Shown here: positions 6,841 to 9,149 of the stretch, piece after piece
Position numbering within the stretch: position 1 is the first letter of the stretch
Layout: each line of letters opens with the position of its first letter
Source: an uncultured bacterium
GTDB lineage: Bacteria > Chloroflexota > Anaerolineae > JACIWP01
Direction: 5' to 3'
Assembly: GCA_903872005.1 (NCBI GenBank)
Contig: CAIQJD010000569.1
Span: forward strand, 1 to 9,149
DNA length: 9,149 nucleotides
Notes under the pieces: generated by a model
The model's database searches: none
What the model was told of the DNA's origin: nothing
What the model saw: only the letters and a program-made list of their open reading frames with translations
Translations under genes and position numbers: made by a program

Positions 6841-6930
6841 AGCGTTCTCCTCAATACAGGCTCCGTTACAGGCTCAAACGAGGCGTTTCGACGCTCGGCC
6901 GGGGCGCGGCGGAGCATCGCGGCTCGCATT
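6841..6930 (-). other. Leader of the SH3b lipoprotein gene
   Basis: About 90 nt lie between the predicted transcription start near 6930 and the ATG. The only element I can support is the Shine-Dalgarno GAGGAG at 6847-6852. I see no clear long hairpin or uORF. Confidence 0.4.
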
Positions 6931-6936
6931 GGGACT

Positions 6937-6965
6937 ATTATACCAGCAATCGCCGGTCAGGACAA
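6937..6965 (-). promoter_or_regulatory. Sigma70-type promoter of the lipoprotein (and perhaps gatB)
   Basis: On the minus strand, -35 TTGTCC (6965-6960) and consensus -10 TATAAT (6942-6937) are separated by 17 nt, and TGG directly before the -10 makes it extended. The -35 box falls just inside the 3' end of the glycosyltransferase gene, whose stop is at 6959-6957. This is the last clear promoter before gatB. Confidence 0.75.
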
Positions 6966-8081
6966 GAGTTCTATGGCCGCTGCCCAGACCTGTTCCGGCG
7001 TCACGCTTTCGATGCAGCGGAAGTCGCGGCAGGCCGTATTCCAGCGGCCGCGCGCCAGGCAGGGCGCGCACGCCGGCTGATTCCAAATCGCCCGATGGCC
7101 TGACCCGTAGGGGCCATACTGGCGTGGGTCCGATGGGCCGAAGATGGCGACGGTCGGCGCGCCGGCGGCCACTGCCAGGTGCATGGCGCCGGTGTCGTTG
7201 CCGATGAAGAGCTGGGCGCCTTCCAGGAGCGCGCCCAGCTCATCGAAGCTCAGCCGGCCGGCCAGATTGGTCGGCGCTCCGCCGGCCGCCTGACAGATAC
7301 TCTCGGTCAGAGCGATGTCGTCCTTGCCCCCCACGACGATGACGCGCGCCTGCTGCTCGGTTTGCAGCCGGCCGATGAGCGCGGCGAAGCGTGCGGCCGG
7401 CCAGCGTTTGGCCGAGAGGGTCATGCCCGGGTTCTGCCCGCCGGCCGGATGGACGACGACCAATGGGCCAGCGCCGGCCGGCGTCAGGGATGCGGCGTTC
7501 TGGCGCGCTGCCGGCGATGGGTAGAACTCCAGGCGCGCCCCGGCCGTTGGGAGGCCCAGCGCGGCGACGCAGGCCAGGTAGAGGTCTACCTCATGCTGGA
7601 TGCCGCCGGCGGGGACGCGCTGCGTCAGTGAGAAGCCGCGCCCATCGCTATCCAGCCCGACGCGACGCGGGATGCCGGCGCCGGCCGGCAGCAAGGTCAG
7701 CGCCGGCGAGCGATCCGGGATCAGGCACAGGTCGTAGCGGCCGGCGCGGATGCGGCCGACCAGCGCCCGCCAATCGGCCAGGGCATACGGGCCGCTCCCC
7801 ACGCGGCCGGCGTCTATGAGACGCTCGATGTGTGGGTTGCGTTCCAGCATCGGCCGCGACCAGGGGCCGACGGCGAAGTCTATGTGGGCCGCCGGCAGGC
7901 CGGCGCGCAGCGCGGCGATGGCCGGCGTGGTCATCAGGACGTCGCCCAGGCAGCAGGGCTTGAGGATCAGGATGCGCGGCTCGGCCGGCAGGTCGGCCGG
8001 CGCGCGCGCCAGAAGATCCCAGGCGCCGGCCAGCCGGCGACAGAGCCAGGTGATGAGCCGGTCGCGCCAGGGCTGTGTCAC
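6957..8081 (-). CDS. Glycosyltransferase family 9 (heptosyltransferase-like)
   Basis: 374 residues with the two-domain GT-B pattern of family 9, which transfers heptose or a related sugar from a nucleotide donor to a surface glycan. The N-terminal domain opens with PRILILKPCCLGDVLMTTPAI (about residues 35-55), the acceptor-side hallmark. The C-terminal domain has VVVHPAGG and then GNDTGAMHLAVAAGAPTVAIFGP, the donor-binding signature. The tail has a cluster of cysteines (PACAPCLA, then NTAC and FRC) also seen in some family members. The GTG at 8081 is chosen: it overlaps the TGA of the upstream ATPase gene, and the extra 30 residues available further upstream are Arg-rich and lie entirely inside that gene. 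No good Shine-Dalgarno precedes it, so translation is probably coupled. Whether the acceptor is LPS-like, a lipid or a cell-wall glycan cannot be told; Chloroflexota mostly lack classical LPS. GCCGGC is very dense in this gene. Confidence 0.9.
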   Translation of the reverse strand: MTQPWRDRLITWLCRRLAGAWDLLARAPADLPAEPRILILKPCCLGDVLMTTPAIAALRAGLPAAHIDFAVGPWSRPMLERNPHIERLIDAGRVGSGPYALADWRALVGRIRAGRYDLCLIPDRSPALTLLPAGAGIPRRVGLDSDGRGFSLTQRVPAGGIQHEVDLYLACVAALGLPTAGARLEFYPSPAARQNAASLTPAGAGPLVVVHPAGGQNPGMTLSAKRWPAARFAALIGRLQTEQQARVIVVGGKDDIALTESICQAAGGAPTNLAGRLSFDELGALLEGAQLFIGNDTGAMHLAVAAGAPTVAIFGPSDPRQYGPYGSGHRAIWNQPACAPCLARGRWNTACRDFRCIESVTPEQVWAAAIELLS

Positions 8082-9148
8082 TTGCCGCGCGCGCCTTTGG
8101 GGCGTCTGGCCGATTGGGCCGGCATGGCCCCGCCGGTGTAGCTGGGCGCGCCCAGGGCGAAGATGTCGCAACGGCCTTGCACGATCATGCGCGCCCGCAG
8201 GCGTGGCTCGATGCGCTCAATGGGCGACGCGGTGGTGAAGATGGTGGGCAGGCGCATGTTGTAGCGGTAGTTGATGATCTGGTACAACTTCTCGCGCGCC
8301 CAGGGCGTGCCGCTCTCGCTGCCGATGTCGTCCACAATCAGCAGCGGGGCGCGGCGCACCTCCTCGAAGCGTTTGTCGAACGAGACGCGGCTGTCGGGGC
8401 TGTACGCGGCGCGCAGATAGTCCAGCAGGTCGGGCGCGGTGACGAGGATGACGGATTGGCCGCGCGCCTGGCGGGCGTTGGCGATGGCCGCGGCCAGGTG
8501 TGTTTTGCCGGCGCCATGCTCGCCGGTGAAGACCAGCCAGCCGTCGGGGTGTTCGGCGTAGGCGCGTGCCAGGGCGAGCGCGTTCCTGAGATTGTCAACC
8601 TCTTCAGGTTTCAGCTCATCTTCGCGCAGACTGAAGCGGTCGAAGGTCATGTCGGCCACCTGGCTGATGCTGTTCAGCTCATTCTGGGTGAATTCATTGC
8701 CGAAGGCGCCAGATTGGCGGAAGTCGCCGGCGGTGATGCCCACAATCTGACACAGGTCGAGATCGGTCAGGCGCGAGCGGATGCGCGCATCCATCTCTTC
8801 CAGGGTGCAGTTGGAGGTGATGACGGTGGGGAGCCGGTTGTTGTAGCGGAAATTCATGATCTGATAGAGTTTCTCTTGCGCCCAGGGCGTGGCGGCTTGC
8901 ACGCCCAGCTCGTCGAGGATCAGCAGCGGCGATGAGCGCACCGCTTCGAAGCGCGAGTCGAACGGCTCTTCGCTGTGGGGGGCAAAGGCCGAACGCAAAT
9001 AGTCCAGCAGGTCGGGGACGACGACGAAGAGCGCCGAGATGCCGCGCTCCACGCATTCGTTGGCGATGGCCGCGGCCAGATGCGTCTTGCCGCAGCCGTA
9101 GCCGCCCATCAGGATCAACCAACCGCGCGGTTGGCGGGCAAATTCGCG
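8078..9148 (-). CDS. Tandem DnaC/IstB-like AAA+ ATPase, two domains, N-terminus cut by window edge
   Basis: The visible part is 356 residues and stays open to the right edge: REFARQPRGW precedes the first Walker A, so the TTG at 9118 is not the start. Two DnaC/IstB-type ATPase domains are joined by a ~60-residue linker. Numbering from that TTG, domain 1 has Walker A GGYGCGKTH (5-13), Walker B LLILDEL (65-71), sensor-1-like TSN (101-103) and Arg-finger-like RIRSRL (112-117). Domain 2 has GEHGAGKTH (199-207), LLIVDDI (259-265), TTA in place of TSN (295-297) and RLRARM (306-311). The domains align without gaps at a spacing of 194 residues, 61 of 103 identical by hand count. The tail is basic (RRPKGARGK). 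DnaC-type proteins load the replicative helicase, and IstB proteins help transposases; no transposase is seen here, so a helicase-loader role is more likely. It is coupled to the glycosyltransferase by a GTGA overlap, probably without functional meaning. Confidence 0.85.
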   Translation of the reverse strand, partial: REFARQPRGWLILMGGYGCGKTHLAAAIANECVERGISALFVVVPDLLDYLRSAFAPHSEEPFDSRFEAVRSSPLLILDELGVQAATPWAQEKLYQIMNFRYNNRLPTVITSNCTLEEMDARIRSRLTDLDLCQIVGITAGDFRQSGAFGNEFTQNELNSISQVADMTFDRFSLREDELKPEEVDNLRNALALARAYAEHPDGWLVFTGEHGAGKTHLAAAIANARQARGQSVILVTAPDLLDYLRAAYSPDSRVSFDKRFEEVRRAPLLIVDDIGSESGTPWAREKLYQIINYRYNMRLPTIFTTASPIERIEPRLRARMIVQGRCDIFALGAPSYTGGAMPAQSARRPKGARGK

Positions 9149-9149
9149 C

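Noticed and set aside
8082..8171. N-terminal extension of the glycosyltransferase by 30 residues
   Set aside because: It would overlap the ATPase gene by 94 bp and encodes an Arg-rich stretch foreign to family 9. The GTG overlapping the upstream stop fits better.
8075..8935. + strand reading frame opposite the DnaC-like gene with repeated-looking segments
   Set aside because: The internal similarity is only the mirror of the duplicated AAA+ domains on the other strand.
9116..9118. TTG at 9118 as the start of the DnaC-like protein
   Set aside because: The codons before it encode REFARQPRGW, the normal lead-in to this Walker A motif, so the gene runs beyond the window.
8078..9148. Insertion sequence helper gene (IstB)
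   Set aside because: The fold is shared with IstB, but no IstA-type transposase, terminal repeats or target duplication are visible. The tandem layout suits a chromosomal helicase loader better.

Overview
The window is GC-rich (roughly 64-65% by eye) and looks like chromosomal DNA of a free-living bacterium, probably a Chloroflexota member close to Anaerolineae. That placement is inference. It rests on the surface lipoprotein with long Thr-Pro linkers around an SH3b domain, the tandem DnaC-like ATPase, the GatB-type amidotransferase and the intergenic palindromes. There is no ribosomal RNA or other marker to fix it. I see no tRNA, CRISPR array, transposase or phage gene.

Layout. On the + strand at the left edge are the 3' part of a metal-type ABC permease (to 686) and its ATPase (683-1465), joined by an ATGA overlap. 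All other genes are on the - strand and read right to left. They are a DnaC/IstB-like protein with two AAA+ domains (cut by the right edge, ends 8078), a family 9 glycosyltransferase (6957-8081, GTGA overlap with the ATPase), an SH3-domain lipoprotein (5884-6840), GatB (4362-5795), glutamate dehydrogenase (2835-4085) and a TrmA/RlmD-like Fe-S methyltransferase homologue (1487-2722). The ABC ATPase and the methyltransferase-like gene converge with 21 bp between their stops.

Transcription. Two good sigma70-type promoters with extended -10 boxes are visible on the - strand: one for the lipoprotein (-10 at 6937-6942) and one for glutamate dehydrogenase (-10 at 4268-4273). The second would give a leader of about 175 nt that can fold into three hairpins. 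GatB has no visible promoter of its own and may be read from the lipoprotein promoter. The methyltransferase-like gene lies 112 bp behind glutamate dehydrogenase, and that gap holds two palindromes.

The most interesting points are: (1) the TrmA/RlmD-like protein keeps its four Fe-S cysteines and a SAM-binding glycine motif, but the nucleophilic Cys, the general-base Glu and the Asp of the DPPR/DPAR motif are all replaced; (2) two DnaC-like ATPase domains lie in one chain, about 60% identical over 103 ungapped residues, the second with altered sensor and Walker B residues; (3) glutamate dehydrogenase has a long structured leader; (4) compact palindromes sit at gene ends, one flanked by a 7-bp direct repeat; (5) the hexamer GCCGGC is strongly and unevenly over-represented. 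Nothing in the window forms an obvious new multi-gene defence or biosynthetic system. The genes are mostly housekeeping.
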